DNA of 64,000 bases from Crocinitomicaceae bacterium TMED114 (GTDB lineage: Bacteria > Bacteroidota > Bacteroidia > Flavobacteriales_D > Sanyastnellaceae): positions 175,817-239,816 of the forward strand of contig NHFP02000004.1 in NCBI GenBank assembly GCA_002172485.2, in the 5' to 3' direction. Below are positions 18,357-28,161 of this stretch, in pieces (the first letter of the stretch is position 1; each line of letters opens with the position of its first letter). Below the pieces are notes generated by a model. The model was given only the letters and a program-made list of their open reading frames with translations, did no database searches and was not told the DNA's origin. The translations under genes and the position numbers were made by a program.

Positions 18357-18365
18357 CGAAAGTTA
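18357..18365 (-). promoter_or_regulatory. Possible -7 element in the polA-lipoprotein gap
   Basis: The 158-base gap 18292-18449 holds TAACTTTCG on the minus strand (one base longer than the usual spacer) about 65 bases before the lipoprotein ATG. A weaker TCAATTTG lies nearer the start. I see no gene or RNA in the gap. Confidence 0.25.
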
Positions 18366-18449
18366 TCCTCCCGGGAAGGTGGAAGCTGTCATCTTCGGCC
18401 ACCGGCCGCGTCAGAATCGACTGAGAACCGCCGTTGCGCCCCCCGTACC

Positions 18450-21308
18450 TCAGTGCGCCTCGAGCCAGTCCTGACCGGTCTGGGCCTCCACCTCCAGTGG
18501 CACGGCCAATTCCACTGCGCGCTCCATGTGCGATTGAACCAGTTCCCGCACAGCCTCGACTTCGTTCGCCGGGACATCGAACACGAGTTCGTCGTGCACC
18601 TGCAGAATCATGCGGGCCGCCAATCCCCCTTCTTCGAGGGCGCGGTGGATGTGGATCATCGCAATCTTGATGATGTCGGCCGCTGAGCCCTGGATGGGGG
18701 CATTGATGGCGTTGCGTTCGGCAAAACCGCGCACCACAGCATTGGCACTGGTGATGTCCGGCAGCCAGCGTTTGCGGCCCAGCACCGTTTCCACGTAGCC
18801 CTTCTCCTTGGCCTCTTCGACCACCCGGGTCTGGTACGCCTTGAGGTCCGCGAATTCAGCGAAATAGGCCTCGATGATCCCCTTGGCCTCCCTCCTTGGA
18901 ATCTTCAGGGTCTCAGCGAGTCCGAATGCGCCCTGCCCGTAGAGGATGCCGAAGTTGACCGCTTTGGCCTGGCTTCGTTGTCCGCGGTCCACCTCCTCCG
19001 CCGGGACGCCGAACACCTTGGCTGCCGTCGCCGTGTGGATGTCCGCACCCTCGAGGAAAGCGGCGCACAATCCGCGGTCCTGACTCAAGGCGGCCACGAT
19101 GCGCAGCTCGACTTGACTGTAGTCGGCCGCCAGCAACACATGGTCCTGGTCGCGGGGGACGAACGCCTTGCGAATTTCCCGGCCGCGCTGGGTCCGAATG
19201 GGGATGTTTTGCAGATTCGGCTGGGTGCTGCTCAAGCGGCCCGTTGCCGCCACCGCCTGCATGTACTGGGTGTGAATCCGACCTGTCTCAGGGTCGACCA
19301 ATTCCGGCAGGGGACGCACGTAAGTGGACAGAAGCTTGTTCAGCTGCCGGTATTCCAAGACCTCCGCAACGATGGGGTGCTTGTCCACAAGCTTTTGCAG
19401 GACATCCTCGCCCGTGGCGTATTGGCCTGTTTTCGTCTTCTTGGCCTTTTCAGTGATGGCCAAATGATCGAACAGCACTTCGCCCAGCTGCCTTGGAGAA
19501 TCGATGGAAAAGGGCACCCCCGCATGGGCCTGGATGGACTCGGTCAGCTTGCGCAGGTCCTCCTGCAAACCCTCCGCCATGGCACGAAGCACGTCCACAT
19601 CGAGCCGGACGCCCTCCATCTCCATGTCGGCCAGAACGGGTACGAGGGGCATTTCCACAGCTTCGAGGATGTGGCGCTCGGGGGAGCCTTCCGGCATCCT
19701 TGCCTCCAACACCTCGGCCAAGCGCAAGGTGATGTCGGCGTCCTCACAGGCGTAATTCACCACATCCGCCGGCGGGATGTCCGCCATCGTCTTCTGATTC
19801 TTGCCCTTCTTCCCCAGCAGGTCGGTGATGGGAATGGTTCGGTAAGCCAGCTCCGTCTCCGCGAGGTAATCCATGCCGTGCTTCATGTCCGGCTGAAGGA
19901 CATAGTGCGCCAGCATGGTATCGAACACCGGGCATTGGATGGTCACACCTGCCCGGCGCATCACCTTGAGGTCATACTTCCAATTCTGGGCGACCAGCAC
20001 CTTGTCTTTGGACGACCAAACCGAGGCAAAGGCGTCGAGTACCTTGCAGACCTCGGGGTCCTGCGACTGGAGCGTCTCCGCCCCGCCCAGCGGGACCGGA
20101 ACATACCAGCCCGAGCCGGCCTTCGTCGAGAAGCTCATGCCGACCATCCGCGCTGTCCGGGCATCCAAACCGGTCGTCTCCGTGTCGAAGGCAAACCGGT
20201 CGGCCCCGGCCACTTCCTTGCACACCTCGGCCCACAATTCCGGCGTGTCCGCCATGCGGTAATCCACCTTTTCGGCGTCGAAGGCATCCAACCCACCGCC
20301 AGACTCCGCCTCTCCCGAGGTCGCCTCATCGCCGCCGCCAAACATGTCCATCTGGGCATCGGCCGGGCCAGCTGCGGATGCGGGCGCGGGCGCGGTTGAT
20401 TTGGACGCACCGCCAGTGGCCGCAGCCCCAAGGACACGACGCGCCAGCGTGCGGAATTCCAGAGACTCAAACACAGCCAACAGCTTCTCCGCGTCCGGGT
20501 CTTGCACGCGCATCGCTTCGAAGTCCGCCTCCACCGGTACATCCAATGCGATGGTCGCCAACCGCTTGGACAGCTGGGCCTGCTCGCGGAAATTCTCGAG
20601 GTTTTCTTTTTGCTTGCCCTTGAGCTCCTCCGTGGAGTCCAACAAGGTTTCCATCGACCCGTACTTGGCGAGCAGCTTGGCCGCGGTCTTCGGCCCGATG
20701 CCCGGCACTCCAGGGATGTTGTCGGCGCTGTCGCCCATGAGGCCCAGCAAGTCGATGACTTGCTCCGTACGTTCAATGCCGAACCGCTCACACACCTCCG
20801 CCGGCCCCCAGATGTCGGGCGGATTGCCCGATCGGCCAGGCCGGAACATGCGCACCTTTTCGGTGACGAGCTGACCGTAGTCCTTGTCCGGGGTCATCAT
20901 GTAGACATCGAAGCCGGCTTCTTCCGCCTTGACCGACAACGCGCCAATGGTGTCATCCGCTTCATACCCTGGAATGGTGATCGTCGGAATGTTGAGCGCA
21001 TCCGCCACTTCGAGCACCCGCGGAACGCTGGCCCGGATGTCCTCCGGCGTCTCGTCCCGATTGGCTTTGTATTCGGTGTACTCCTCGTGGCGGAATGTCG
21101 GCCCGGGTGGGTCAAAAACCACCGCGATGTGGGTGGGCTTCTCGTTTTTCAGGACATCCAGCACGGTGGTGGTGAAGCCGAATACGGCGCTGGTGTTCTG
21201 GCCTTTGCTGTTGATCCGCGGATTCCGGATGAAGGCATAGTATGCTCGGAAAATCAAGGCATACGCGTCGAGCAGGAAGAGTTTCTTGTCGGATTCAGCG
21301 GTCAACAT
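18450..21308 (-). CDS. polA: DNA polymerase I
   Basis: A 952-residue full-length Pol I. The order is an N-terminal 5'-3' exonuclease (FDPPGPTFRHEEYTEYKANR, GYEADDTIG, TPDKDYGQLV, GLMGDSADNIPGVPGIGPKTA), an Ala/Gly-rich linker (about 300-345), a 3'-5' exonuclease whose acidic residues are intact (FDTETTGLDA, NWKYDLKVM, YACEDADIT), and the polymerase domain (LLAADYSQVELRI, RSQAKAVNFGILYGQGAFGL, QVHDELVFDV). Proofreading therefore looks functional. It has its own -7 element 7 bases before the ATG. Confidence 0.97.
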   Translation of the reverse strand: MLTAESDKKLFLLDAYALIFRAYYAFIRNPRINSKGQNTSAVFGFTTTVLDVLKNEKPTHIAVVFDPPGPTFRHEEYTEYKANRDETPEDIRASVPRVLEVADALNIPTITIPGYEADDTIGALSVKAEEAGFDVYMMTPDKDYGQLVTEKVRMFRPGRSGNPPDIWGPAEVCERFGIERTEQVIDLLGLMGDSADNIPGVPGIGPKTAAKLLAKYGSMETLLDSTEELKGKQKENLENFREQAQLSKRLATIALDVPVEADFEAMRVQDPDAEKLLAVFESLEFRTLARRVLGAAATGGASKSTAPAPASAAGPADAQMDMFGGGDEATSGEAESGGGLDAFDAEKVDYRMADTPELWAEVCKEVAGADRFAFDTETTGLDARTARMVGMSFSTKAGSGWYVPVPLGGAETLQSQDPEVCKVLDAFASVWSSKDKVLVAQNWKYDLKVMRRAGVTIQCPVFDTMLAHYVLQPDMKHGMDYLAETELAYRTIPITDLLGKKGKNQKTMADIPPADVVNYACEDADITLRLAEVLEARMPEGSPERHILEAVEMPLVPVLADMEMEGVRLDVDVLRAMAEGLQEDLRKLTESIQAHAGVPFSIDSPRQLGEVLFDHLAITEKAKKTKTGQYATGEDVLQKLVDKHPIVAEVLEYRQLNKLLSTYVRPLPELVDPETGRIHTQYMQAVAATGRLSSTQPNLQNIPIRTQRGREIRKAFVPRDQDHVLLAADYSQVELRIVAALSQDRGLCAAFLEGADIHTATAAKVFGVPAEEVDRGQRSQAKAVNFGILYGQGAFGLAETLKIPRREAKGIIEAYFAEFADLKAYQTRVVEEAKEKGYVETVLGRKRWLPDITSANAVVRGFAERNAINAPIQGSAADIIKIAMIHIHRALEEGGLAARMILQVHDELVFDVPANEVEAVRELVQSHMERAVELAVPLEVEAQTGQDWLEAH

Positions 21309-21315
21309 GGGACAG

Positions 21316-21323
21316 GCAAATTA
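21316..21323 (-). promoter_or_regulatory. Putative -7 element for polA
   Basis: TAATTTGC on the minus strand ends only 7 bases before the polA ATG, so the transcript would be leaderless or nearly so. Confidence 0.45.
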
Positions 21324-21363
21324 GCCCGAAGGCCCCGCCAGACCGCCCATTCGCTGCCTTCGG

Positions 21364-21867
21364 TTATCGCGACTTGTACACGGGAACCGTACTGCATGGC
21401 TCGCCGAACATCAGCGACTTGACGACCGGCTGCAGCCGCTCCACGAGGCGCATTGCGGGACCCGCACCCGATTTCAGACCACACCCCTTGACGACCAAGC
21501 GTTGTCCGGCGTATTCCGCGGGATCCAATTCTTCTGCAATGCGCGCCAGCACCGCCCCCTCCAAGTCTTCAGGAAGGCAATCGTGCACGCTCGCCGCGAC
21601 CCCTTGCAGTCGGGATGTCACCAGCATCCACACCCATTCCGGAACGATGGCTTCTGCGCTGCAATGCAACGCCACGTCGGCCCCTTCGAACGGGGTCACA
21701 TCCCACTCCTGAAGCCAAGCCCGAAACTCCTTTTCCCGGATCGCCAAGCCCTGCCAGAGCTGGGGGGCCAAATCGAGGTCGCACAGGGTTCTCTGCCGGA
21801 GCAAGGCCGACAAATCGAGCTGTACGATGCCACTTTCTTTCACGCGGTTGCGGATGGTGTCGTCCAT
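21364..21867 (-). CDS. DUF2480 family protein
   Basis: A 167-residue cytoplasmic protein from ATG 21867. It matches DUF2480, a Bacteroidota family of unknown function: NRVKESGIVQLDLS at the N-terminus, LWQGLAIREKEFRAWLQ, VALHCSAEAIVPEWVWMLVTSRL, VVKGCG and the C-terminal SLMFGEPCSTVPVYK. Three conserved Cys (about 98, 138 and 160) stand out. Orientation and the short gaps to dxs and polA fit a minus-strand transcription block. Confidence 0.82.
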   Translation of the reverse strand: MDDTIRNRVKESGIVQLDLSALLRQRTLCDLDLAPQLWQGLAIREKEFRAWLQEWDVTPFEGADVALHCSAEAIVPEWVWMLVTSRLQGVAASVHDCLPEDLEGAVLARIAEELDPAEYAGQRLVVKGCGLKSGAGPAMRLVERLQPVVKSLMFGEPCSTVPVYKSR

Positions 21868-21872
21868 GGTGG

Positions 21873-21880
21873 CGAAGGTC
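21873..21880 (-). promoter_or_regulatory. Possible -7 element for the DUF2480 gene
   Basis: GACCTTCG on the minus strand, one base off the consensus, ends 5 bases before the ATG at 21867. Confidence 0.3.
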
Positions 21881-21920
21881 GGTCGGACCTGTGGCTCGAA
21901 ACAAAAAGGAGTCCGGCGGG

Positions 21921-23861
21921 TCAGCCGGCTTTCTGAGCGCTGGCTTGGACGCCCACCAGTTTGCGGGCTGCGGCGGAGATGTCCTCGACATTGTAGCCAC
22001 ACTCGCTGTAGAGCTCCGGTTGGGTGCCGTGTTCAACCCAGCGGTCGGGAACGCCGAGTCGGACCACTCGGGCTGCGTAGCCCTGGTCGGCTGCGAATTC
22101 GAGCACCGCACTGCCCAAGCCACCTTGGATACTTCCGTCCTCGACCGTGACCACCTTGTCAAACTTCCCGAAGACCTCGTGCAGGAGGGTTTCGTCGAGC
22201 GGCTTCACGAAGCGCATGTCGTACATGGCGGCCGAGACGCCCTCCGCCTCAAGCTGTTCTGCTGCCTGGAGGGCGTGGTTGCCGAGGTGGCCGATGCCGA
22301 GAATGGCGATGTCATCACCGGTCCGAACACGACGGCCTGTTCCCACCTTGATCTTGCGCAACGGCGTTTTCCATTCGGTCATCACGCCCTTTCCGCGCGG
22401 GTAGCGGATGCTGAACGGACCGTGGTTGTCGGCAGACGCCGTGTACATGAGGTTTCGCAACTCCTCCTCGTTCATCGGTGCGGACACAATCATATTGGGA
22501 ATGCACCGCATGTAAGCGAGGTCAAACACGCCGTGGTGCGTGGGGCCATCGGCGCCCGCCATGCCGGCGCGGTCGAGGCAGAAGACCACGTGCAGGTTCT
22601 GCAGGGCCACGTCGTGCACCACCTGGTCGTAGGCCCGTTGCATGAAGGAGCTGTAGATGTTGCAGAACGGCACCATGCCCTGTGTGGCCATGCCCGCAGA
22701 GAAGGTGACAGCATGCTGCTCGGCGATGCCCACGTCAAAAGCGCGTTCCGGCATGGCCTCCATCATGAATTTCAGGGAGCAACCCGTCGGCATGGCCGGG
22801 GTGACCCCGACGATGCGCTCGTCTTTCTCGGCGAGCTCGATGATGGTGTGCCCGAAGACGTCTTGGTATTTCGGCGGCTCGGGTGCCTTGGGCGCGACCT
22901 TGATGATCTCGCCGGTATCCTTGTTGAACAGCCCGGGGGCGTGCCATTTGGTTGGGCTGCCGGCCTCGGCCGGTGCATACCCCTTGCCCTTCGTGGTGAT
23001 CAGGTGCAACAGCTTGGGCCCGGGAATGTCCTTGAGGTCCCGCAGCACGTGCTCGACCTGCTCCACATCGTGGCCGTCAATGGGGCCGAAGTATCGAAAA
23101 TTCAGGGATTCGAAGAGGTTGGACTGCTTGAGCAAGGACCCCTTGACCATGTCGCTCACCTTCGATGCGATGGTCTGTGCGTCCGGTCCAAACTTGGAGA
23201 CTTTGCCCAGCAATTGCCACACCTCATCCTTCACACGGTTGTATGTATGGGAGGTCGTGATGTCCGTGAGGTAATCCTTCAACGCCCCGACATTGGGGTC
23301 AATCGACATGCAGTTGTCGTTGAGGATCACAATCATGTCGTTGTCCTGCCAACCGCCGTGGTTCAAACCTTCAAAGGCCAATCCCGCTGTCATGGCACCG
23401 TCGCCGATGACCGCGATGTGCTGGCGCTTGTCGCCCCGGATCTTGTTGGCGACGGACATGCCGAGGGCCGCACTGATGCTGGTGGAGCTGTGTCCGACGC
23501 CGAAGGTGTCGAATTCACTTTCGCTGCGCTTAGGAAAACCGCTCAACCCGTTGTGCACTCGGTTGGTGTGGAACTGGTCCCGGCGCCCGGTCAGGATCTT
23601 GTGCCCGTAGGCTTGGTGCCCGACGTCCCAGACAATCTGATCCTCGGGGGTGTTGAAGACATAGTGGAGGGCCACAGTCAATTCAACCACACCCAGGCTG
23701 GCACCGAAGTGACCGCCCTTTTCGCTGACCACGTCCACAATGAATTGGCGGAGCTCATCGCACACCTGCGGCAAGTCCTCCACACCGCACTCCCGACGCA
23801 AGTCGGCAGGCTCGGTGATTCTCGACAAGAGGGGGCCGGCGGAATAAGGGGTGTCGGACAT
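21921..23861 (-). CDS. dxs: 1-deoxy-D-xylulose-5-phosphate synthase
   Basis: Dxs makes DXP from pyruvate and glyceraldehyde 3-phosphate, the entry to the MEP isoprenoid pathway and a precursor of PLP and thiamine. The 646-residue protein has the TPP site (GDGAMTAGLAFEGLNH...ILNDN), VGHSSTSIS, the transketolase middle domain with GIAEQHAVTFSAGMA, and CLDRAGMAGADGPTHHGVFD. The C-terminal domain (TVEDGSIQGGLGSAV) is complete. Its product feeds PdxJ (15331) and IspG (63137), both encoded here. Confidence 0.97.
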   Translation of the reverse strand: MSDTPYSAGPLLSRITEPADLRRECGVEDLPQVCDELRQFIVDVVSEKGGHFGASLGVVELTVALHYVFNTPEDQIVWDVGHQAYGHKILTGRRDQFHTNRVHNGLSGFPKRSESEFDTFGVGHSSTSISAALGMSVANKIRGDKRQHIAVIGDGAMTAGLAFEGLNHGGWQDNDMIVILNDNCMSIDPNVGALKDYLTDITTSHTYNRVKDEVWQLLGKVSKFGPDAQTIASKVSDMVKGSLLKQSNLFESLNFRYFGPIDGHDVEQVEHVLRDLKDIPGPKLLHLITTKGKGYAPAEAGSPTKWHAPGLFNKDTGEIIKVAPKAPEPPKYQDVFGHTIIELAEKDERIVGVTPAMPTGCSLKFMMEAMPERAFDVGIAEQHAVTFSAGMATQGMVPFCNIYSSFMQRAYDQVVHDVALQNLHVVFCLDRAGMAGADGPTHHGVFDLAYMRCIPNMIVSAPMNEEELRNLMYTASADNHGPFSIRYPRGKGVMTEWKTPLRKIKVGTGRRVRTGDDIAILGIGHLGNHALQAAEQLEAEGVSAAMYDMRFVKPLDETLLHEVFGKFDKVVTVEDGSIQGGLGSAVLEFAADQGYAARVVRLGVPDRWVEHGTQPELYSECGYNVEDISAAARKLVGVQASAQKAG

Positions 23862-23897
23862 GGTTCAGACCCAATGATTAAGGGCGTGAGGGAAGAA

Positions 23898-23905
23898 CAA
23901 ACTTA
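23898..23905 (-). promoter_or_regulatory. -7 element for dxs
   Basis: TAAGTTTG on the minus strand is a perfect TAnnTTTG match, 36 bases before the dxs ATG in the 111-base gap after purQ. Confidence 0.6.
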
Positions 23906-23972
23906 GCCCATTCATGTTCCCGTCCCTCCCAAGAGGCGCAAAGGGCCAAGTGCCGGAGGCTGAAAGGCCGGA

Positions 23973-24668
23973 TTAGGCAGTCGCGACGGCGGTCGCCAAA
24001 GCGGCGAGCATGGCCCGGCCATCGGTGTTGCCAAGGGCTTCACTGCATGCCCGCTCAGGGTGGGGCATCATGCCGAACACATTGCCCCCAGCATTGCAGA
24101 CCCCAGCAATGTGGTCCACTGAACCGTTGGGGTTGAACTCGTCGCCAATGCCGCCATCTGGACCGCAATACCGGAACAAGATTTGGTCTCCGTCTTCCAG
24201 TGCGTCCAGCCCAGCATCATCGATGGTGTAGTTGCCCTCGCCGTGGGCAATCGGAATGCACAGTGGCTGGCCATCGGGCAGGCCGGCGGTCATAGGGGCC
24301 ATGAGGGACTCCGGACGCAGCAGGACGTTGCGGCAAATGAACTTGCGGCTTTCGTTGTGGCGCAACGCACCCGGCAGCAAGCCCGCCTCGCAGAGCACCT
24401 GGAATCCATTGCAGACACCGAGGACCAGTCCGCCGCGGCCCGCATGGGCCACCACCTCATCCATGATGGGGGAAAATCGCGCGATGGCTCCACTGCGGAG
24501 ATAGTCTCCGTAGCTAAAGCCACCGGGCAGGACCACCAGGTCGACCCCTTTGAGGTCGCGGTCCTTGTGCCAGAGCCGCTCGATCTTGAACCCAAGTTCC
24601 GTGCCGAGGGCATATTCCATATCGTGGTCGCAGTTGGACCCCGGGAAGGTGATGACGCCGACTTTCAC
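23973..24668 (-). CDS. purQ: Phosphoribosylformylglycinamidine synthase subunit PurQ
   Basis: PurQ is the glutaminase subunit that supplies ammonia for FGAM synthesis in purine biosynthesis. The protein has 231 residues from GTG 24668. VITFPGSNCDHDM, LPGGFSYGDYLRSGAIA, the nucleophile Cys in GVCNGFQVLCEAGLLPGAL, and MMPHPERACSEALG with the catalytic His/Glu are all present. It is a stand-alone subunit, so separate PurL and PurS genes are expected elsewhere. PurD (28377) is the only other purine gene in the window. Confidence 0.95.
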   Translation of the reverse strand: MKVGVITFPGSNCDHDMEYALGTELGFKIERLWHKDRDLKGVDLVVLPGGFSYGDYLRSGAIARFSPIMDEVVAHAGRGGLVLGVCNGFQVLCEAGLLPGALRHNESRKFICRNVLLRPESLMAPMTAGLPDGQPLCIPIAHGEGNYTIDDAGLDALEDGDQILFRYCGPDGGIGDEFNPNGSVDHIAGVCNAGGNVFGMMPHPERACSEALGNTDGRAMLAALATAVATA

Positions 24669-24698
24669 GTCGGTAAAGGTCGCACTCCCGATTCAGAT

Positions 24699-27170
24699 TC
24701 AGCGGGCAATCCGCCAAGTCTTTTGTCCACCACTCCGTGCACCTTGCCAACGCAACAAGCACACCGCCGGCAAATCCCATGCCGACAGCTGCAAGGGAAC
24801 GCCCGGAGCGCCCTGAAGCTGCAGCACGATGCGGCCCGTCAAGTCGAAGACATCCACTGTGAACGCCTCCTCAGCGTGAGAGATGGCCCACCCTCCGGCG
24901 TCCCGGTACAATTCCGGGTCCGTGGCCAATCCAGCCTCGCCGACGCTGTTGACCATCTCCACGGTCACCACAGTCTGCTGGGTGTCTGAGCAGTAGTCAT
25001 TCCAGGCGTTGAGCCCCACGGTGTATGCACCTGCGGCAGTAAACACGTGGATCGGTACGCTGTCCGTGCTCGCCGATCCGTCCCCGAAATTCCATTGGTA
25101 GGACGTGGCGCCGGTGCTCGCATTGCCAAAGGTGACCTCCGCTTCACCATCCACGAGGGTGACCAGGGCCTCCTCGAGGACCATCGCCGCTTCCACCTGC
25201 GGCGCTGCCAGAACGTCCACTTCGGTGGTGTCGGCGCACCCTGCCGCATCGGTGATCACCGCAACGTACTGTCCGGCCGCCACCACATCGATGTCTGCCC
25301 CCACGTCTCCGTGGGCCCAGTCCACCGTGTAGGGCGCCTGTCCACCTTCAATGTCGAGGTGCACGCTACCATGGTCATCGTAACATCCGATGTGATCCGG
25401 CATGGCCTGGATGGCAAAGAGGCCTTCACCACTTTCCCAAGCCGTGACTTCGACCACCTCCGCGACATCCGAGCATCCGTCGGTCAGTGCGGTGACCGTG
25501 TAGGTGCCCATGCCGAGCCCTTCGAAAGCTCCGGTGGGTCCCGTACCTGAGAAGATGCCGGCCGCTTCGCCGGCGGCATCGGTCAAGGTGAACGACGTGG
25601 TCAACAGCGGTCCGCTCACTTCAATGGACCCGTCCTCGGAACTCGCGCAGGCCGTGGCCTCCACAGCAGCAGAGATGCCCGCACTGCGCACCACGTTGAA
25701 CCGATGGTGGTCTGAGCTGGTCGTGGTGGTGAATTCGTAGGTGAACCCAGGGGCAATGCCACCGCTCCACCCCGTCTCCACGTCTTCCAGCGTCAGACAG
25801 ACGTTGTCCGGAACCGTTGGGAATTCGAGGGTCAACAAATTGCTACTGGACGCCTTGATCCACACTGGAATCGTCTCCGTCCCTGCCGCAGTCCGGTTCA
25901 CCATCACGCCGATGGAATCCGCTGTATGGGTGTAGATGTCCAGGTTGTTCCGGCCCCGGAAGGCGGAACTAAACGCCGCGTCTTCTTTCCGATCGTAGTC
26001 GCCGTCGCCAAGACCATAGCCAACGATGCATTGCTCGCTGCGAATGGCGTCTGCCATTTCCATGGTGAGCACGCCTGCCGAAGTCACTTCACCCTGTCCG
26101 GCCCACTGGGCCTTGGATACCAAGGAGGCTTCCGTGAACTCCATGGTGAACGCCGTATCCGCAATCGTCCAGAAGGCGTTGCCCGGGGCCACAATGCCCG
26201 CTTCTCCGAAGAGACCCAGTCCGCCCACCTGGGCCACCCAAGTCTGCAAGGAGTCCACCCAGCGATAGGTGGCCCCCAAACTGCCTGGACCTTGGGTGCC
26301 CACGGCATTGAGGTCCACGAATCCCGTCAAGGGATTGGCCACCAGGTTCCACCCTCGCCAGCTGGCGCTGGCCGCTTCAGCCGTGATGTTCACCGACGCC
26401 GAGACCACGGGTTCACCCGCCACCGTGAACGTGTAATTTCCAGCCGGAAGGGAGCACGTGAAGCCGCTCCCGACTTCCAATTCGTCCGAGTCGATGAGGC
26501 TCTGGTACGTAGTGCCGGATTCCACCCACTGCTTGACGTACACGGCGCCAGGTTGGTCCAGGAATGCCGAGGCGGTGGCGCCTGCCAATCCCGATCCCAC
26601 TTGGTGCGTGTAGGGACTCGTCTTGGTCCAATCATAGCGACGCAGCGCCTGGCCGACAATGCTGCCTCCAGCGGAGGTCAATCCCGAAGCCCCTTCCAAC
26701 ACCAGCATGCCCGCCGTTTCAACGGTGGCTTCTTGGAGGGACAATTCACCCCGGATGGAAACCGTATCCATCAAGGTGGTGGTGCCCACGCCGCAATCGA
26801 GGAAGGCCAGGTTTGCAGGCCCACACTGGTGCGGGCCTTCGCCAACGAAGTACACGCGGCCTTCGACTTCGCCCTCGTTGACCCACTGGGTACCCACTTC
26901 GATCCGGGCAGAGGCCGACAAGGCCAAACTGGCGTCGGCGGTGACCACCACCGAATTGGCCCGGACCGTATCAGCTTCCGACACCAGGATCGCGTGGCCG
27001 CCAAGGATGGTCACGTCGTGCTCAGCACTGGGGACACAACCGCAGTCCCAACTGGCAGCATCATTCCAAAGTCCGCCTTGCATGGAGTTCACAGCTTCGC
27101 CGACCGAGGACTGGGACCAGCCGCTCAGCACCAAACACAACAACAGGAGGAGGATGAAGTGGGATTTCAT
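24699..27170 (-). CDS. Secreted T9SS cargo-type protein with PKD domain
   Basis: An 823-residue protein from ATG 27170 with a signal peptide (FILLLLLCLVLSGWSQ). The N-terminus has an opening seen in many Bacteroidota surface proteins (GGLWNDAASWDCGCVPSAEHDVTI) followed by beta-helix-like repeats. Later come gliding/adhesin-type SprB-like modules (about 540-690: GTYTVTALTDGCSD, GQAPYTVDWAHGD), a PKD domain (SYQWNFGDGSASTDS, about 725-765) and a C-terminal domain ending FDLTGRIVLQL...KTWRIAR, consistent with a type A T9SS sorting tail. Likely a surface or secreted protein; the ligand is unknown. Gaps of about 30 bases link it to purQ and to the membrane-protein gene upstream. Confidence 0.8.
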   Translation of the reverse strand: MKSHFILLLLLCLVLSGWSQSSVGEAVNSMQGGLWNDAASWDCGCVPSAEHDVTILGGHAILVSEADTVRANSVVVTADASLALSASARIEVGTQWVNEGEVEGRVYFVGEGPHQCGPANLAFLDCGVGTTTLMDTVSIRGELSLQEATVETAGMLVLEGASGLTSAGGSIVGQALRRYDWTKTSPYTHQVGSGLAGATASAFLDQPGAVYVKQWVESGTTYQSLIDSDELEVGSGFTCSLPAGNYTFTVAGEPVVSASVNITAEAASASWRGWNLVANPLTGFVDLNAVGTQGPGSLGATYRWVDSLQTWVAQVGGLGLFGEAGIVAPGNAFWTIADTAFTMEFTEASLVSKAQWAGQGEVTSAGVLTMEMADAIRSEQCIVGYGLGDGDYDRKEDAAFSSAFRGRNNLDIYTHTADSIGVMVNRTAAGTETIPVWIKASSSNLLTLEFPTVPDNVCLTLEDVETGWSGGIAPGFTYEFTTTTSSDHHRFNVVRSAGISAAVEATACASSEDGSIEVSGPLLTTSFTLTDAAGEAAGIFSGTGPTGAFEGLGMGTYTVTALTDGCSDVAEVVEVTAWESGEGLFAIQAMPDHIGCYDDHGSVHLDIEGGQAPYTVDWAHGDVGADIDVVAAGQYVAVITDAAGCADTTEVDVLAAPQVEAAMVLEEALVTLVDGEAEVTFGNASTGATSYQWNFGDGSASTDSVPIHVFTAAGAYTVGLNAWNDYCSDTQQTVVTVEMVNSVGEAGLATDPELYRDAGGWAISHAEEAFTVDVFDLTGRIVLQLQGAPGVPLQLSAWDLPAVCLLRWQGARSGGQKTWRIAR

Positions 27171-27201
27171 GTGGGCCCTTACGCCCACACATCCCAGAAG
27201 G

Positions 27202-28122
27202 TTACAATCCCGGAATCGCGGGACCCAAGGTGGCCACACTCGACAATGCCAAGGCAAGCCAAGGCATGATTTTGGTGCCCTTCCAACCCGGCGGAAAACA
27301 CCACGCCAAAGTCCACGTAACAACGCAGGCAGATCCAGTCAAGCGCAACGCTTGTCCGCTGCAATGGTCGAGGCCCACCCCCGTGGCGACCACCCCGATG
27401 ACGGCGGTCAACAGACCCGGCCACTGGGTCCACTTGCGAACCACGCGCTGTCGCGCCGTTGCCCGAATCAAAGACTGCTGGCGCCAAACCCAACCGACCG
27501 CAGCCATCGGCGCCAATGCCCAGACCATTGGGCTGAGATTCACCGCACATTCGGACCATGGCATGGCATCCATGGCCACAGACCCGGTTGCCCACCATGT
27601 GACGCCGCCGCGAATCCACCAAGGCGTGGCCATCCCCAAGGCCCACATCAACGCTTCTGAAGCCTTGGGTGTGCGCCACACGAACAACACTCCCCCCAAA
27701 ACGAGGCACCAGGCCGCCAATTCTGGAGCCAACATGGGCGCCAACCCAGCGGGCACCCCCAGCCAAAAATGGAGGTCCGGACGAGGTTCTCCCAGCCGAA
27801 GCCGGAGCCCTTGACCCACCGATACCCAGAGGAGTGCCATCCCCCACCACCAGGAATTCGGAGTGGTCCACAGCATGGGCGTCGCAGCGAGCACCCAAGC
27901 CCAACTCGGCACCATGCCGGGCCGTGTCCGCATGCCACTCTCGAGGTACATTCTGTGGATCCAACGCGCCGAAACCAACACGGCCAGCCAAGCCGACCAC
28001 GGCACCTCCACTGCAGCTCCACCTTGGAACGCCATCCATCCCCCCAATGCGAACAGCAAGGCAGACGTGAGGGGCACAATGCCCCAAGCGACCGGTTGAC
28101 TGGATTGAAGTAGCCTGAGCAT
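27202..28122 (-). CDS. Multi-pass membrane protein, probably DUF6427-like
   Basis: A 306-residue, very Trp-rich integral membrane protein with about nine to ten hydrophobic segments. Topology, the N-terminus (LRLLQSSQPVAWGIVPLTSALLF) and the position next to purD and a small membrane protein suggest the Bacteroidota DUF6427 family, but that rests on context as much as on sequence. No transporter signature or catalytic motif is evident. It is divergent from the small gene at 28162, with overlapping control regions in about 40 bases. Confidence 0.6.
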   Translation of the reverse strand: MLRLLQSSQPVAWGIVPLTSALLFALGGWMAFQGGAAVEVPWSAWLAVLVSARWIHRMYLESGMRTRPGMVPSWAWVLAATPMLWTTPNSWWWGMALLWVSVGQGLRLRLGEPRPDLHFWLGVPAGLAPMLAPELAAWCLVLGGVLFVWRTPKASEALMWALGMATPWWIRGGVTWWATGSVAMDAMPWSECAVNLSPMVWALAPMAAVGWVWRQQSLIRATARQRVVRKWTQWPGLLTAVIGVVATGVGLDHCSGQALRLTGSACVVTWTLAWCFPPGWKGTKIMPWLALALSSVATLGPAIPGL

Positions 28123-28135
28123 GCCGAAAGGTGAT

Positions 28136-28143
28136 TAAATTCG
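28136..28143 (+). promoter_or_regulatory. Putative -7 element for the 62-residue membrane protein
   Basis: TAAATTCG, a TAnnTTCG match, ends 18 bases before the ATG at 28162. Confidence 0.45.
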
Positions 28144-28161
28144 CGACAGCAAAGCGTGACC